Source: Dactylosporangium sp. AC04546 (GTDB taxonomy: Bacteria; Actinomycetota; Actinomycetes; Mycobacteriales; Micromonosporaceae). From it: a stretch of 64,000 nt of DNA. Position 1 is the first letter of the stretch. Each line of letters opens with the position of its first letter. The notes under the pieces were generated by a model. It saw only the letters and a list, made by a program, of their open reading frames with translations, ran no database searches and was not told the DNA's origin. Location of the stretch: assembly GCF_022095675.1 (NCBI RefSeq), contig NZ_JAHYSG010000016.1, forward strand, positions 80,832 to 144,831, written 5' to 3'. The translations under genes were made by a program, and so were the position numbers. Shown piece after piece: positions 53,593-63,113 of this stretch.

Positions 53593-54561
53593 TCAGCCGT
53601 TGTCGGACGAGTGCCCCGGGAACAGGTGCGCCGAGGGGTCGATGATGATCGCGGCGTTGTTGACGGCGGTGGCGGCCTCGCCGAAGCCGACCGCGATCAG
53701 GCGGACCTTCCCGGGATACTCGCTGATGTCCCCGGCGGCGAAGACCCGCGGCAGGTTGGTCGCGGTCGTCGAGTCGACCTTGATGTGCCGCTTGTCGAGC
53801 TCCAGGCCCCAGCCGGCCAACGGGCCGAGGTCGGCGGTGAACCCGAGCGCCGCCACGATCGTGTCGGCCGGCAGCATGCGGGGCTCGGCGCCGCGGACGG
53901 TCACCTCGACGCCGGCGCAGCGCGAGTTGCCGTGGATGCGGCTGACCTCGGCGTTGACCACGACCTCGATCGGCAGCGTCTTCACCTTGGCCACCGTGGA
54001 GGCGTGCGCGCGGAACTTGTCGCGGCGGTGCACCAGGGTGACCGACTTGGCGATCGGCTGCAGGGCGAGCGCCCAGTCGAACGCGGAGTCGCCGCCGCCG
54101 ACGATGACCACGTCGTGGCCGGCGAGGTCGGCGAGGTGCGGCACGAAGAAGATCACGCCCTCGCCGCCGAACTCGGCTGCGGCCGGCAGCGGGCGGGCGG
54201 TGAAGCTGCCGAGCCCGCCGGTGATGAGGACCGCCCCGCAGTGCAGCTGCTGCCCGTCGGAGAGCGACAGCACCGGCCGCTCCTCCACATAGGACAGCTC
54301 GTCGGCCCGGACGCCCAGCAGATAATCCGGGTTGAACTGCGCTGCCTGCTCGACGAGGTTGGCGACCAGGTCGCGGCCGCGGATGCCGGGGAAGCCGGCG
54401 ACGTCGAAGATCATTTTCTCCGGGTACATCGCGGTGACCTGCCCGCCGGGCTCGGGCAGCGCGTCGATGAGGGCCGTGGACAGCCCGCGGAAGCCCGCAT
54501 AGTAGGCCGCGAACAGTCCGGCCGGGCCCGCACCGACGATGGCGAGGTCAACTTCCCGCAT
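53593..54561 (-). CDS. Ferredoxin--NADP reductase (TrxR-like type)
   Basis: A 322-aa flavoprotein with the FAD motif LAIVGAGPAGLFAAYYAG, GGQVTAMYPEKMIFDVAGFPGIRG, the NADP motif VVIVGGGDSAFDWALAL and RRDKFRAHASTV, and the C-terminal VFAAGDISEYPGKVRLIAVGFGEAATAVNNA. There is no CxxC, so it is not thioredoxin reductase but the YumC-type ferredoxin-NADP reductase. It supplies low-potential electrons or NADPH. ATG 54561 is 7 nt after TACCGT: leaderless. Confidence 0.93.
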   Translation of the reverse strand: MREVDLAIVGAGPAGLFAAYYAGFRGLSTALIDALPEPGGQVTAMYPEKMIFDVAGFPGIRGRDLVANLVEQAAQFNPDYLLGVRADELSYVEERPVLSLSDGQQLHCGAVLITGGLGSFTARPLPAAAEFGGEGVIFFVPHLADLAGHDVVIVGGGDSAFDWALALQPIAKSVTLVHRRDKFRAHASTVAKVKTLPIEVVVNAEVSRIHGNSRCAGVEVTVRGAEPRMLPADTIVAALGFTADLGPLAGWGLELDKRHIKVDSTTATNLPRVFAAGDISEYPGKVRLIAVGFGEAATAVNNAAIIIDPSAHLFPGHSSDNG

Positions 54562-54607
54562 GCCGGTGACGGTACGGCGGCCGCGTACCACCCGACAACC
54601 CTCCCGA

Positions 54608-55267
54608 TCAACTCGGCTCAGGATCAAGCTCCAGAGGGTCGGCCCGCTCCACGCTCCGCGGCCTGCGGCGTCGGAAGATCACCGCGGCGACCAGGCCGGC
54701 GATGAACCCGCACAGATGCCCCTGCCAGCTGATGCCCTCCTCGCCGGGGAGCACCCCGAAGAGTTGCCAGCCGTAGAGCAGGCCGATCAGGACGCCGACC
54801 GCGATGTGCCACAGGCTGTGCTCGACCACGCCCCGCATGAGGATGACGCCGAGGTAGCCGAAGATCACGCCGCTCGCGCCGACCACGATCGTGCCCTCGT
54901 CGCCGATGAACCAGACGCCCACCCCGGCGACCAGCGCGATGAACGCGGTCGTCAGCAGGAAGCGGGCGGTGCCGGCGGCCAGCACGAACGTGCCGAGCAG
55001 GATCAGCGGGATGCTGTTGGCCAGCACGTGGCCGAAGCCGGCGTGCAGGAACGGCGCGAAGAGGATGCCGTCGAGGCCGTCGATCTCGTGGGGCTTGATG
55101 CCGCCGTCCCGGTCGAGCCGGTTGCCGTTGAGGCGGTCGACGAACTCGATCGCGAACAGGACCGGGACGAAGGCGCACATGGCGACGAACGCTCGGCCGA
55201 TCGAGGCGTAGAAGGCCTCCGTGCCGAACCGCATCGCGTCGTCTTGCCGGGCGTCGTCGAGACTCAC
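54608..55267 (-). CDS. Rhomboid-family intramembrane serine protease
   Basis: A 219-aa protease with six transmembrane helices: HAGFGHVLANS in the loop and helix 2, the catalytic serine in GASGVIFGYLG, and the catalytic histidine in GHLCGFIAG. It cleaves single-pass membrane proteins; the target is unknown. GTG 55267 is 6 nt from TACCAC and 43 bp after a terminator hairpin. Confidence 0.93.
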   Translation of the reverse strand: MSLDDARQDDAMRFGTEAFYASIGRAFVAMCAFVPVLFAIEFVDRLNGNRLDRDGGIKPHEIDGLDGILFAPFLHAGFGHVLANSIPLILLGTFVLAAGTARFLLTTAFIALVAGVGVWFIGDEGTIVVGASGVIFGYLGVILMRGVVEHSLWHIAVGVLIGLLYGWQLFGVLPGEEGISWQGHLCGFIAGLVAAVIFRRRRPRSVERADPLELDPEPS

Positions 55268-55310
55268 GCCACTGTGGTAACAGGTCCGCGCCACCGGCGC
55301 CACTCAGCAA

Positions 55311-55349
55311 AATCCCGGCCCCCGGTGATGTACACCGAAGGCCGGGATT
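55311..55349 (-). terminator. Terminator after the transglycosylase gene
   Basis: AATCCCGGCC (55311-55320) pairs with GGCCGGGATT (55340-55349), with an inner CGGTG/CACCG stem. Read on the minus strand the stem runs into TTTTG. It starts 11 bp after the stop of the transglycosylase gene. Confidence 0.8.
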
Positions 55350-55360
55350 GTAGGTATTTT

Positions 55361-56044
55361 CTAGTACCAGCCGGTGTTCTGGCTGTGCTGCCAAGCCGCG
55401 CAGGGCGTCTTGTAGCGGCCCTTGATATAGCCGAGGCCCCAGCGGATCTGGGTTTCCGGGTTGGTCTTCCAGTCGGCGCCGACAGTGGCCATCTTGCTGC
55501 CGGGCAAGGCCTGCGGGATGCCGTAGGCCCCGCTGCTCTTGTTCTGCGCCGTGGTGGTCCAGTGGCTCTCCTTGTCCCAGAGCTTCTCCAGGCAAGGCAT
55601 CTGGTCGAGCCCGAAGCCGACGCCCTGCAGCACAGCGCAGCCGATCTTCTTGTTGCCCGAGTAGACGTTGCACGAGGACGGCACCGGGTACTTCGGCGGC
55701 GAGTTCGAGGGCGCGCGCGTCTTGTTGCGGCTCGCCTCCTCCTCAGCCTTCCGCCGGGCCTCGTCCTCGGCGGCCTTGGCCTGCGCGGCAGCCGCGGACG
55801 CGGCCTCCTGCGCCTTGCTCTGAGCGTCAGCCGGCGCGCTGCTCGGCGCGGGCGTGGCCGACGGTGTCGAATCCTTCAACGCGGCAGCGTCGGCGGCGTG
55901 AACGGGATCGGCCGACGCTTCATGCTGGGTCTGTCGGTTGGCGATCACGAGCCCGGCCACGAGCGCCACGATGAGGACGCCCAACGCACTGCCTGCTCGA
56001 ACCATGCCGACCCGGTGCCACAGCCGGATCACGAAGATATCCAT
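55361..56044 (-). CDS. Lytic transglycosylase (SLT-like) membrane-anchored protein
   Basis: A 227-aa protein: an N-terminal membrane helix (about 15-35), a long Ala/Glu/Lys coiled-coil stalk (55-108), a Pro linker, and a C-terminal SLT-like domain. The catalytic Glu159 lies in LWDKESHWTTTAQN, followed by GAYGIPQALPGSKMA and WGLGYIKGRYKTPCAAW. Such enzymes cleave peptidoglycan glycan strands, like resuscitation-promoting-type proteins. ATG 56044 is used; GTG 56032 is possible. A CRP-like site and a structured leader lie upstream. Confidence 0.85.
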   Translation of the reverse strand: MDIFVIRLWHRVGMVRAGSALGVLIVALVAGLVIANRQTQHEASADPVHAADAAALKDSTPSATPAPSSAPADAQSKAQEAASAAAAQAKAAEDEARRKAEEEASRNKTRAPSNSPPKYPVPSSCNVYSGNKKIGCAVLQGVGFGLDQMPCLEKLWDKESHWTTTAQNKSSGAYGIPQALPGSKMATVGADWKTNPETQIRWGLGYIKGRYKTPCAAWQHSQNTGWY

Positions 56045-56062
56045 TCGTCGGGGACAGGGACC

Positions 56063-56115
56063 CGGTGCGGCCCGGGTCCGGACGAGCCACACTCGTCCGG
56101 ACCGGTGACGCACCG
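56063..56115 (-). other. Structured leader of the transglycosylase gene
   Basis: GTCCGGACGAG (56076-56086) pairs perfectly with CTCGTCCGGAC (56092-56102), loop 5 nt, and outer CGGTGCG/CGCACCG (56063-56069 with 56109-56115) can extend it. It is either a 5' UTR structure or the phoH terminator; it starts 18 bp before the gene. No recognised riboswitch consensus. Confidence 0.5.
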
Positions 56116-56206
56116 TGAGCGCCTGATGCCGGCTTGCCTGGCGTCATGCGCTCGAGACCCACCATCGCCTAGTGCATTCGGAGGTGAGAAGCCAAACGAT
56201 GTCATC

Positions 56207-56222
56207 TGTGATGTTAATCACG
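56207..56222. promoter_or_regulatory. CRP-like site upstream of the transglycosylase
   Basis: TGTGA-TGTTAA-TCACG matches the cAMP-receptor-protein consensus TGTGA-N6-TCACA except the last base. It lies about 165 bp from the start codon, between phoH and the transglycosylase gene. CRP homologues are known in actinobacteria, and in mycobacteria one controls rpfA. Confidence 0.55.
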
Positions 56223-56259
56223 TGACAATTCGGGCTGTTTTCCTCATCTAGGGCGCTGA

Positions 56260-57837
56260 TCAGCGCTCGAATGGCAGGTCTTCCAGCAGATCCGTGACGA
56301 CCTCCGCGATTGCCGAACGCTCCGAACGGGTGAGGGTGACGTGTGCGAAGAGGGGATGGCCCTTCAGTGCCTCGATCACCGCGGCAATACCGTCATGCCG
56401 ACCCACCCGGAGGTTGTCACGCTGTGCTACGTCGTGGGTCAAAATCACCCGCGAATTCGTCCCGATGCGCGACAGCACGGTCAGCAGGACGCCCCGTTCG
56501 AGGGACTGCGCCTCGTCGACGATCACGAAGGCGTCGTGGAGGCTCCGGCCGCGGATGTGGGTCAGCGGGAGCACCTCCAGCATTCCGCGCGCCGCGACCT
56601 CCTCCATGACGTTGTCGTGCACGAGCGCGCCGAGCGTGTCGAACACGGCCTGGGCCCACGGCGACATCTTCTCGGACTCGCTGCCAGGCAGGTAGCCGAG
56701 CTCCTGGCCGCCGACCGCGTAGAGCGGGCGGAAGACGATCACCTTCTTGTGCCTGCGCCGCTCCATGACCTGCTCCAGGCCGGCGCAGAGGGCCAGCGCG
56801 GACTTGCCGGTGCCGGCCCGGCCGCCCAGCGACACGATCCCGACCGACTCGTCGAGCAGGATGTCGAGGGCGACGCGCTGCTCGGCCGAGCGGCCGCGCA
56901 CGCCGAACGCCTCCCGGTCGCCGCGCACCAGCCGCACCGACTTGTCGGTGCCCACCCGGCCCAGCGCCGAACCGTTGGGGGAGGTCAGCACCAGGCCCGT
57001 GTGCACCGGCAGGTCGCCGGCGCCGTCGACGTCGATCGCCTCGCCCGCATAGAGCCGCTTGACGTCGTCCTCGCCGACGCCGAGCTCGACCATGCCGGTC
57101 CAGCTCGCGTCGGAGGCCGGCCCGGGCTGGTACTCGTCGGCGGCCAGGCCGACCGAGCCCGCCTTGACCCGCAGCGGCATGTCCTTGGTGACCAGCAGGA
57201 CGTCCTGCCCCTCGGCCTGCAGCGCGAGCGCCACCGCGAGGATGCGGGCGTCGTCGGTGTCGGCCCGGAAACCGGCCGGCAGCACGTGCTGGTCGGCGTG
57301 GTTGAGCTCGACCCGCAGGGTGCCCCCGGCGTCGGTCAGCGGTAGCGGCTCGTCGAGCCGGCCGTGCTTGGCCCGCAGCTCGTCCAGGAAGCGCAGCGAG
57401 CGCCGCGCGAAGTAGCCCAGCTCGGGGTGGTGCCGTTTCCCTTCGAGTTCGGAGATGACGACCAGCGGCAGCACGACGTCGTGCTCGCCGAAGCGCAGGA
57501 ACGCGCCGGGATCGGCCAGCAGTACCGAGGTGTCCAGCACGAAGGTGCGGCGGGAGGGTCCGGGCTCGGCCTTCTTGCGGCTGCGCCGCACGGCCTTCAC
57601 GGGCTCTGGCGCAGGCTCCAGGCTGGCTTCGGAGGCCTTCTGGGCGCGGCCGCGGGGAGAGGGGGCTGCTGCGGAGGGACTACGGCGAACGGTCACGGGA
57701 TCTCCGGGGGCGGGCACCTCGCCGCCCGCACTCGCGTCCTCCGACGCCCGCACGGGGTCGGGTGCTGGGCCCCGTGGCTTCACTGGTGATCGAGCGGTCC
57801 GGGCCTCGGATGGCCGGGAAACCCCCTGCCACAGCAC
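56260..57837 (-). CDS. PhoH2-type PIN-PhoH protein
   Basis: A fused PIN endoribonuclease and PhoH ATPase/helicase (PhoH2), up to 525 aa. The first 95 residues are Pro/Ala-rich and disordered. PIN domain about 97-245 (Asp102 in [11 protein letters not shown], Asp195/196, TKDM). PhoH domain: Walker A GRAGTGKS (339-346), VIVDEAQS. PhoH2 unwinds and cleaves RNA in mycobacteria. GTG 57837 is the longest start; an internal GTG further down may be real because the conserved domain only begins near residue 97. Divergent from otsB. Confidence 0.9.
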   Translation of the reverse strand: MLWQGVSRPSEARTARSPVKPRGPAPDPVRASEDASAGGEVPAPGDPVTVRRSPSAAAPSPRGRAQKASEASLEPAPEPVKAVRRSRKKAEPGPSRRTFVLDTSVLLADPGAFLRFGEHDVVLPLVVISELEGKRHHPELGYFARRSLRFLDELRAKHGRLDEPLPLTDAGGTLRVELNHADQHVLPAGFRADTDDARILAVALALQAEGQDVLLVTKDMPLRVKAGSVGLAADEYQPGPASDASWTGMVELGVGEDDVKRLYAGEAIDVDGAGDLPVHTGLVLTSPNGSALGRVGTDKSVRLVRGDREAFGVRGRSAEQRVALDILLDESVGIVSLGGRAGTGKSALALCAGLEQVMERRRHKKVIVFRPLYAVGGQELGYLPGSESEKMSPWAQAVFDTLGALVHDNVMEEVAARGMLEVLPLTHIRGRSLHDAFVIVDEAQSLERGVLLTVLSRIGTNSRVILTHDVAQRDNLRVGRHDGIAAVIEALKGHPLFAHVTLTRSERSAIAEVVTDLLEDLPFER

Positions 57838-57960
57838 TGACGCTAACCGGTACTTGCCGAATCCACTAGATCGGCTGGGTAATTCAGGGTGAACCCCCGC
57901 CCTGTGAGGTACGCGAAGCTACCCACACGTAGTGAAAATTCATCAGTACTCTGGGATACC

Positions 57961-58743
57961 ATGGGCGCCCCTGAGATCTTCGCAGCGACGGCGGCGCGGG
58001 CCGGCCGTTGCGCCTTCTTCTTCGACTTCGACGGCACGCTGGCCCCGATCCGCGAGGATCCCGGCTCGGTGCAGCCCGCATCCGGCATCGTCGAGGCGCT
58101 GGGCGAGCTCAACCGCCGCCTCGGCAAGGTCGTGATCGTGTCCGCCCGGCCCGCGGAGTTCCTCCGGGACCGCTTCCGCGACCTGCCCGACGTCGCCGTC
58201 TTCGGCCTCTACGGGCTGGAGGTGCAGCGGGCCGGCGGGCCGGTCGAGACCGACCCGAGCGCGGCGCCCTTCGTCCCCGTCATGCGCGACCTGGCCGACC
58301 GGGCCCGGGCGGAGCTGCCGGCGGGCACGCTCGTGGAGTACAAGCGGATCGCCGTGGCCATCCACTGGCGCACCGCGCCGCAGACCGGGCCCGAGGTGGA
58401 ACAGTGGGCCAAGGAGCGCGCGAGCGAGCTCGGGCTGCGCCTCCAGGGCGGCCGGATGGTGCTCGAGCTGAAGCCGCCCGGGCAGCGCGACAAGGGCAGC
58501 GTCCTGCGCGAGGAGACCGAGGGCCTGAGCTGCGCCTGGTACTTCGGGGACGACCTGGCCGACCTGCGCGCCTTCGCCGCCCTCGACGCCCGCGCGGCGC
58601 AGGACCCCGACTTCCTGGCCGTGCGCGTCGCGGTCGCCAACGCGGAGACCGGCCACGCCCTCATCGAGGCGGCCGACCTGCAGGTCGACTCGCCGGAGGA
58701 CGTGCCCGGCCTGCTGCGGGAGCTGCTCGCTCAGGCGCCGTAG
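57961..58743 (+). CDS. otsB: Trehalose-6-phosphate phosphatase
   Basis: HAD-family phosphatase of 260 aa releasing trehalose from trehalose 6-phosphate. HAD motif I is FFDFDGTLAPI (Asp22, Asp24), motif II VSARP, motif III ELKPPGQRDKGS with the lysine, and motif IV YFGDDLAD. ATG 57961 lies 8 nt after TACTCT. No otsA is in the window. The last 13 bp overlap the cis-prenyltransferase gene. Confidence 0.93.
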   Translation: MGAPEIFAATAARAGRCAFFFDFDGTLAPIREDPGSVQPASGIVEALGELNRRLGKVVIVSARPAEFLRDRFRDLPDVAVFGLYGLEVQRAGGPVETDPSAAPFVPVMRDLADRARAELPAGTLVEYKRIAVAIHWRTAPQTGPEVEQWAKERASELGLRLQGGRMVLELKPPGQRDKGSVLREETEGLSCAWYFGDDLADLRAFAALDARAAQDPDFLAVRVAVANAETGHALIEAADLQVDSPEDVPGLLRELLAQAP

Positions 58744-59501
58744 CGGCGCTGGCGGTTGGCGTAGGAGCGCAGGGCGCGCAGGAAGTCGGTGCGGCGGAAG
58801 CTCGGCCAGTGCACGTCGCAGAAGTAGAACTCCGAGTGCGCGCTCTGCCACAGCAGGAAGCCGGACAGCCGCTGCTCACCGCTGGTGCGGATGACCAGGT
58901 CGGGGTCCGGCAGGCCGCGCGTGTAGAGGTGGTCGGAGATGTGGTCGACATCGAGGATCTCGGCCATCTCCTCGATCGTCGTGCCGGCCTTGGCGTGCTC
59001 GTGCAGCAGCGAGCGGACCGCGTCGGCGATCTCCCGCCGGCCGCCGTAGCCGACCGCCAGGCTGACCTGGGCGCCGCCGGTGCGGTCGATGGTCTTCTCC
59101 TGGGCCACCTTGAGCGCGTGGGCGGTGGCGCTGGGCAGCAGGTCGAGCGCGCCGACGATGCGCAGCTGCCACGGGTTGCGCTCGTTCGCCAGCTCGGCGG
59201 CGAGGTTCTCGATGATCTGGAGCAGCGGGTCGAGCTCCTGCGCCGGGCGCGACAGGTTGTCGGTCGACAGTAACCAGAGGGTGACGTGCTTGACGGTCGC
59301 GCCGTCGCACCACCGCAGGAGTTCCTTGATCCGCTCCGCGCCGACTCGATGTCCGTCGTTCGGGTCGACGTAACCCATCTCGCGCGCCCAGCGGCGGTTG
59401 CCGTCGACGATCACGCCGACGTGGCCCGGCTTGGGTTTGCCGGCGAGCTTTCGGGCGAGACGCTTCTCGTACAGCGAATAAACCAGGTCACGCAAGCCCA
59501 C
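58731..59501 (-). CDS. Cis-prenyltransferase (isoprenyl diphosphate synthase)
   Basis: A 256-aa undecaprenyl-diphosphate-synthase family enzyme: metal/substrate motif VIVDGNRRWAREMGY (Asp33), GHRVGAERIKELLRWC, LWLLSTDNLSRP, and RTSGEQRLSGFLLWQSAHSEFYF. It condenses IPP in cis to make polyprenyl carriers. The STDNLSRP segment resembles the short-chain mycobacterial enzyme, so product length is open. GTG 59501 is 8 nt after TAGTCT. A second copy elsewhere is usual in actinomycetes. Confidence 0.93.
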   Translation of the reverse strand: MGLRDLVYSLYEKRLARKLAGKPKPGHVGVIVDGNRRWAREMGYVDPNDGHRVGAERIKELLRWCDGATVKHVTLWLLSTDNLSRPAQELDPLLQIIENLAAELANERNPWQLRIVGALDLLPSATAHALKVAQEKTIDRTGGAQVSLAVGYGGRREIADAVRSLLHEHAKAGTTIEEMAEILDVDHISDHLYTRGLPDPDLVIRTSGEQRLSGFLLWQSAHSEFYFCDVHWPSFRRTDFLRALRSYANRQRRYGA

Positions 59502-59569
59502 GGCACAGAAGACTAGCGACCTACCGGGCAAAACAACACCGTTAGCCGTGCACAGGACAGTTGCGAATC

Positions 59570-59599
59570 GGCGGCCGGCCCGTTGCCGGACCGGCCGCC
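59570..59599 (-). terminator. Hairpin after pckG
   Basis: GGCGGCCGG (59570-59578) pairs with CCGGCCGCC (59591-59599), 14 bp past the pckG stop. No T-run on the minus strand. Confidence 0.6.
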
Positions 59600-59612
59600 C
59601 TTTCGTGTCCGG

Positions 59613-61439
59613 TCAGCCCAGCCGGGCCTTCAGTGCGTCCAGCTCGGCCCACAGCACGCCGGGCAGCTTGTCGCCGAACTTGGTGAACCATTCAGCCACC
59701 TGGGGGACCTCGGCCCGCCACTCGTCAAGATCGACGTGAAGAACGGCCGCCAGGTCCTCGGCCGACAGGTCGAGGCCGTCGACGTCGAGCGCGTCCGGGG
59801 TCGGCACGTGGCCGATCGGCGTCTCGATCGCGGCCGCGGTGCCCTCGATGCGCTCGACGACCCACTTGAGCACCCGGGAGTTCTCGCCGAAGCCCGGCCA
59901 GAGGAACCGGCCGTCGTCGCCGCGGCGGAACCAGTTGACGTAGAAGATCCGCGGCAGCTTGCCGGCGTCGCCGTCGACGCCCTTGCCCATCGCGATCCAG
60001 TGCGCGAAGTAGTCGCCCGCGTGGTACCCGATGAACGGCAGCATCGCCATGGGGTCCCGGCGGACCACCCCGACCTGCCCCACCGCGGCCGCCGTCGTCT
60101 CGCTGGACAGCGTCGCGCCCAGGTAGACGCCGTGAACCCAGTCACGGGCCTCGGTCACCAGCGGGATCGTCGTCTTGCGCCGCCCGCCGAACAGGATGGC
60201 GTCGATCGGCACGCCCTTGGGGTCGGCGTACTCGTCGGCGAGGATCGGGCACTGCTCGATCGGCGTGCAGAACCGCGAGTTGGGGTGCGAGGACGGGCCG
60301 TCGGCGGCCGGCGTCCAGTCGTGACCCTTCCAGTCGGTGAGGTGCGCGGGCGGCTCGCCCATGCCCTCCCACCAGATGTCGCCGTCGTCGGTGAGCGCGA
60401 CGTTGGTGAAGACCGAGTTGCCCCGGGCCAGCGTGCGCATCGCGTTGGGGTTGGTCTTCCAGTCGGTGCCGGGCGCGACGCCGAACAGCCCGAACTCCGG
60501 GTTGACCGCGTAGAGGCGGCCGTCCTCGCCGAAGCGCATCCAGGCGATGTCGTCGCCGAGCGTCTCGACCTTCCAGCCCGGGATCGTCGGCTCGAGCATG
60601 GCCAGGTTCGTCTTGCCGCACGCGCTCGGGAAGGCGGCGGCGATGTACTTCACCACGCCGGTCGGCGAGGTGAGCTTGAGGATGAGCATGTGCTCGGCCA
60701 GCCAGCCCTCGTCGCGCCCCATCACGCTGGCGATGCGCAGCGAGTAGCACTTCTTGCCGAGCAGCGAGTTGCCGCCGTAACCGGACCCGAAGCTCCAGAT
60801 CTCCCGCGTCTCCGGGAAGTGGGAGATGTACTTCGTGTCATTGCACGGCCACGCGACGTCGTCGGCGCCGTGCGCCAGCGGTGCGCCGACCGAGTGCAGG
60901 CAGGGCACGAACGGCGCGTCGGAGCCCATCTTCGCGAGCACCGCGCTGCCCATCCGGGTCATGATCCGCATCGACGCCACGACGTAGGGCGAGTCGGTCA
61001 GCTCGACGCCGAACATCGGCTGCTCGGCCGTGAGCGGTCCCATGCAGAAGGGGATGACGTACATCGTGCGGCCGCGCATGCAGCCGTCGTACAGCGCCGT
61101 CATGCGCCGCTTCATCTCGTCCGGCGCCATCCAGTTGTTCGTCGGGCCGGCGTCGGCCTCGTCGACCGAGCAGATGAAGGTGCGTTCCTCGACGCGGGCG
61201 ACGTCGTTGGGGTCGGTCCGCGCCCAGAACGAGTTCGGGCGCTTCTGGGGGTCCAGGCGCACCAGGGCGCCGGACTCGACGAGCTCGTCGGTGATCTGCC
61301 GCCACTCCTGCTCGGAGCCGTCGCACCAGACCACCCGCTCGGGTCTGGTGAGCTCGGCGACCTCGCGAATCCAGGCGAGCAGCCGAGGGTGCGACGTCGG
61401 CGCCTGGTCGAGACCGGGGACTATGGCTGGTGCTGACAT
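59613..61439 (-). CDS. pckG: GTP-dependent phosphoenolpyruvate carboxykinase
   Basis: A 608-aa PEPCK of the GTP type, interconverting oxaloacetate and PEP. Key segments: [28 protein letters not shown], the kinase loop [13 protein letters not shown] (catalytic Cys), GDDIAWM, and [16 protein letters not shown] 61439 has GAGGAG upstream. It shares the gluconeogenic theme with glpX. The 5' leader of about 98 nt carries two adjacent hairpins. Confidence 0.96.
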   Translation of the reverse strand: MSAPAIVPGLDQAPTSHPRLLAWIREVAELTRPERVVWCDGSEQEWRQITDELVESGALVRLDPQKRPNSFWARTDPNDVARVEERTFICSVDEADAGPTNNWMAPDEMKRRMTALYDGCMRGRTMYVIPFCMGPLTAEQPMFGVELTDSPYVVASMRIMTRMGSAVLAKMGSDAPFVPCLHSVGAPLAHGADDVAWPCNDTKYISHFPETREIWSFGSGYGGNSLLGKKCYSLRIASVMGRDEGWLAEHMLILKLTSPTGVVKYIAAAFPSACGKTNLAMLEPTIPGWKVETLGDDIAWMRFGEDGRLYAVNPEFGLFGVAPGTDWKTNPNAMRTLARGNSVFTNVALTDDGDIWWEGMGEPPAHLTDWKGHDWTPAADGPSSHPNSRFCTPIEQCPILADEYADPKGVPIDAILFGGRRKTTIPLVTEARDWVHGVYLGATLSSETTAAAVGQVGVVRRDPMAMLPFIGYHAGDYFAHWIAMGKGVDGDAGKLPRIFYVNWFRRGDDGRFLWPGFGENSRVLKWVVERIEGTAAAIETPIGHVPTPDALDVDGLDLSAEDLAAVLHVDLDEWRAEVPQVAEWFTKFGDKLPGVLWAELDALKARLG

Positions 61440-61471
61440 GGCGAACTCCTCGTGGTCGGCACTGACCCAGC

Positions 61472-61519
61472 CGTTCCGGGGTATGCCGGAACGCGACACG
61501 CGATGGAGCGAGCGTGTCG
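61472..61519 (-). other. Tandem hairpins in the pckG leader
   Basis: CGTTCCGG/CCGGAACG (61472-61479 with 61486-61493) and CGACACGC/GCGTGTCG (61494-61501 with 61512-61519) are perfect 8-bp stems placed directly end to end, between a TAGGCT -10 (61549-61544, minus strand) and the Shine-Dalgarno. Confidence 0.6.
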
Positions 61520-61729
61520 TGAACTGCACAGCTGATTTCCCTCAGCCTAAAACAGCCCGCTGACCACGGCACCGTGAGAGCTTGTGAAACGCTGCACAAA
61601 CCCCGGATAATCTCGCAGCCACTCGCAGAATTTCGCGCGAACTTTTCGTCAACCGCGCACCATCGAGCAAACTGTCCGGTCGGCCGATGACGGTCCCGCC
61701 GGAGCCACTGGTGCCGTAGCCTCTGCGAG

Positions 61730-62242
61730 GTGACGGAGTTGCAGTCCTCGTCTTCGCCGACGGCCGTTCCGGTGGCGCGGCCCACCGGCCTGCGCGGCCT
61801 CTACGCGCGGTTCGAGCACCTGGCGCACGAGCTTGGGAAGTTCGGCACGGTCGGCGCGATCTCGTTCGTCGTCGACTTCAGCATCTTCAACGTCCTGCTC
61901 TTCACCGACGTCCACCCGCTGCTCGCCGCCACGATCTCGATGGTGGTCGCGGCGACGGTCGCCTTCATCGGCAACCGCTTCTGGACCTGGCGCGACCGCG
62001 AGCGGACCAACCTGCGCCGTGAGTACTCGCTGTACTTCCTGTTCAACCTGGTCGGCCTGGCGATCGCGCTGCTCTGCCTGTGGTTCAGCCACTACGTGCT
62101 CGGCGCGGTGTGGCCGTTCTTCGAGGGCAAGCTCGCCGACAACATCGCCAAGAACCTGGTCGGCATGGCCCTGGGCACGATGTTCCGCTTCTGGTCGTAC
62201 CGTCAGATCGTCTTCCGCAAGAAAGAGCCTGACGCTGCGTGA
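61730..62242 (+). CDS. GtrA-family membrane protein
   Basis: A 170-aa protein with four transmembrane helices of the GtrA family: FGTVGAISFVVDFSIFNVLL, NRFWTWRDRERTNLRREYSLYFLFNLVGL, and a final GTMFRFWSYRQIVF. GtrA-type proteins are thought to help move undecaprenyl-phosphate-linked sugars across the membrane. GTG 61730 is 7 nt from TAGCCT: leaderless. A second GtrA follows 113 bp later. Divergent from pckG. Confidence 0.92.
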   Translation: MTELQSSSSPTAVPVARPTGLRGLYARFEHLAHELGKFGTVGAISFVVDFSIFNVLLFTDVHPLLAATISMVVAATVAFIGNRFWTWRDRERTNLRREYSLYFLFNLVGLAIALLCLWFSHYVLGAVWPFFEGKLADNIAKNLVGMALGTMFRFWSYRQIVFRKKEPDAA

Positions 62243-62355
62243 TCGACCCCTGGTGGTAACGGGGTGATTGCGAAGGTGACAAGGTACGGGTGACCTGGCC
62301 CGCAGTGGTACGTGTGGAGCGGGCGTCACTTGGCGACCTACCGTAAGGTTGCACG

Positions 62356-62937
62356 GTGCGCCTTGCCAGCAATCTTCGCGACCGGTACGTGCCTGAGCGC
62401 TACCAGTCGCTCGTGACCGAGCTGTTCAAGTTCGCCGCCGTCGGTGGCGTGAACACGGTCATCGACTACACAGTCCTCAACCTGCTGTTGTCGATCGGCC
62501 CGCTCAAGGCCAAGATCGTCGCCGCCGTCGTGGCGACCACGGCGTCCTACGTGCTCAACCGCCAGTGGACCTTCCAGTCCCGCGACCGCAGCACGGTCCG
62601 CCGCGAATACACGCTGTTCTTCGCACTCAACGGCGTGGGCCTGCTGATCCAGGGCGCGGTGCTCGCGGTGGCCAAGTACGGCCTCGACTTCAGCGAGCAC
62701 AACAGCGACGACCGCCTGGCATTCAACATCGCCAACGCGGTGGGCATCGCGGTGGCGATGGTCTTCCGCTTCTGGGCGTACCGCACGTTCGTCTTCCGCC
62801 CGACCCCCGCCACTCCGGAGGAGGAGTTGGAGGCCGAGGTGGAGGCGCTGGAGGCGGCCCTCACGGACGTGGCGGTGGCCCCGTCCCCGCGTCACGCCGA
62901 GGAGGACGACCTGGAGGACGCCGCGGCCCGCCGCTAG
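62356..62937 (+). CDS. GtrA-family membrane protein, second copy
   Basis: A 193-aa paralogue: FKFAAVGGVNTVIDYTVLNLLL, NRQWTFQSRDRSTVRREYTLFFALNGVGL, and MVFRFWAYRTFVFRPT, followed by an extra acidic cytosolic tail (EEELEAEVEALEAAL...) absent from the first copy. GTG 62356 lies 6 nt after TAAGGT, so it has its own leaderless promoter. The two may act as partners of one glycosyltransferase system. Confidence 0.92.
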   Translation: MRLASNLRDRYVPERYQSLVTELFKFAAVGGVNTVIDYTVLNLLLSIGPLKAKIVAAVVATTASYVLNRQWTFQSRDRSTVRREYTLFFALNGVGLLIQGAVLAVAKYGLDFSEHNSDDRLAFNIANAVGIAVAMVFRFWAYRTFVFRPTPATPEEELEAEVEALEAALTDVAVAPSPRHAEEDDLEDAAARR

Positions 62938-63113
62938 CCGGGCACCCCGCGGCACCGGGCCCTCTCCGACGCCAGCCACCCCGGGCGCCCAGCCCTGTCC
63001 GGGGCCGGCCACCCCAGCTCGTCCGCTGGCGCCCAGCGTTTTCCGAGGCTGGCCGCCCCGCTTGCCCCGTCGGCACCCATCTCACTCCGGCGCCGGCCAC
63101 CACCGTTCGGTCC

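Noticed and set aside
56045..56259. c-di-AMP (ydaO) or c-di-GMP riboswitch before the transglycosylase
   Set aside because: The known conserved core segments could not be found on the minus strand; only plain hairpins are visible.
59583..61436. 617-codon plus-strand frame opposite pckG
   Set aside because: Antisense of a fully conserved PEPCK; no RBS or domain.
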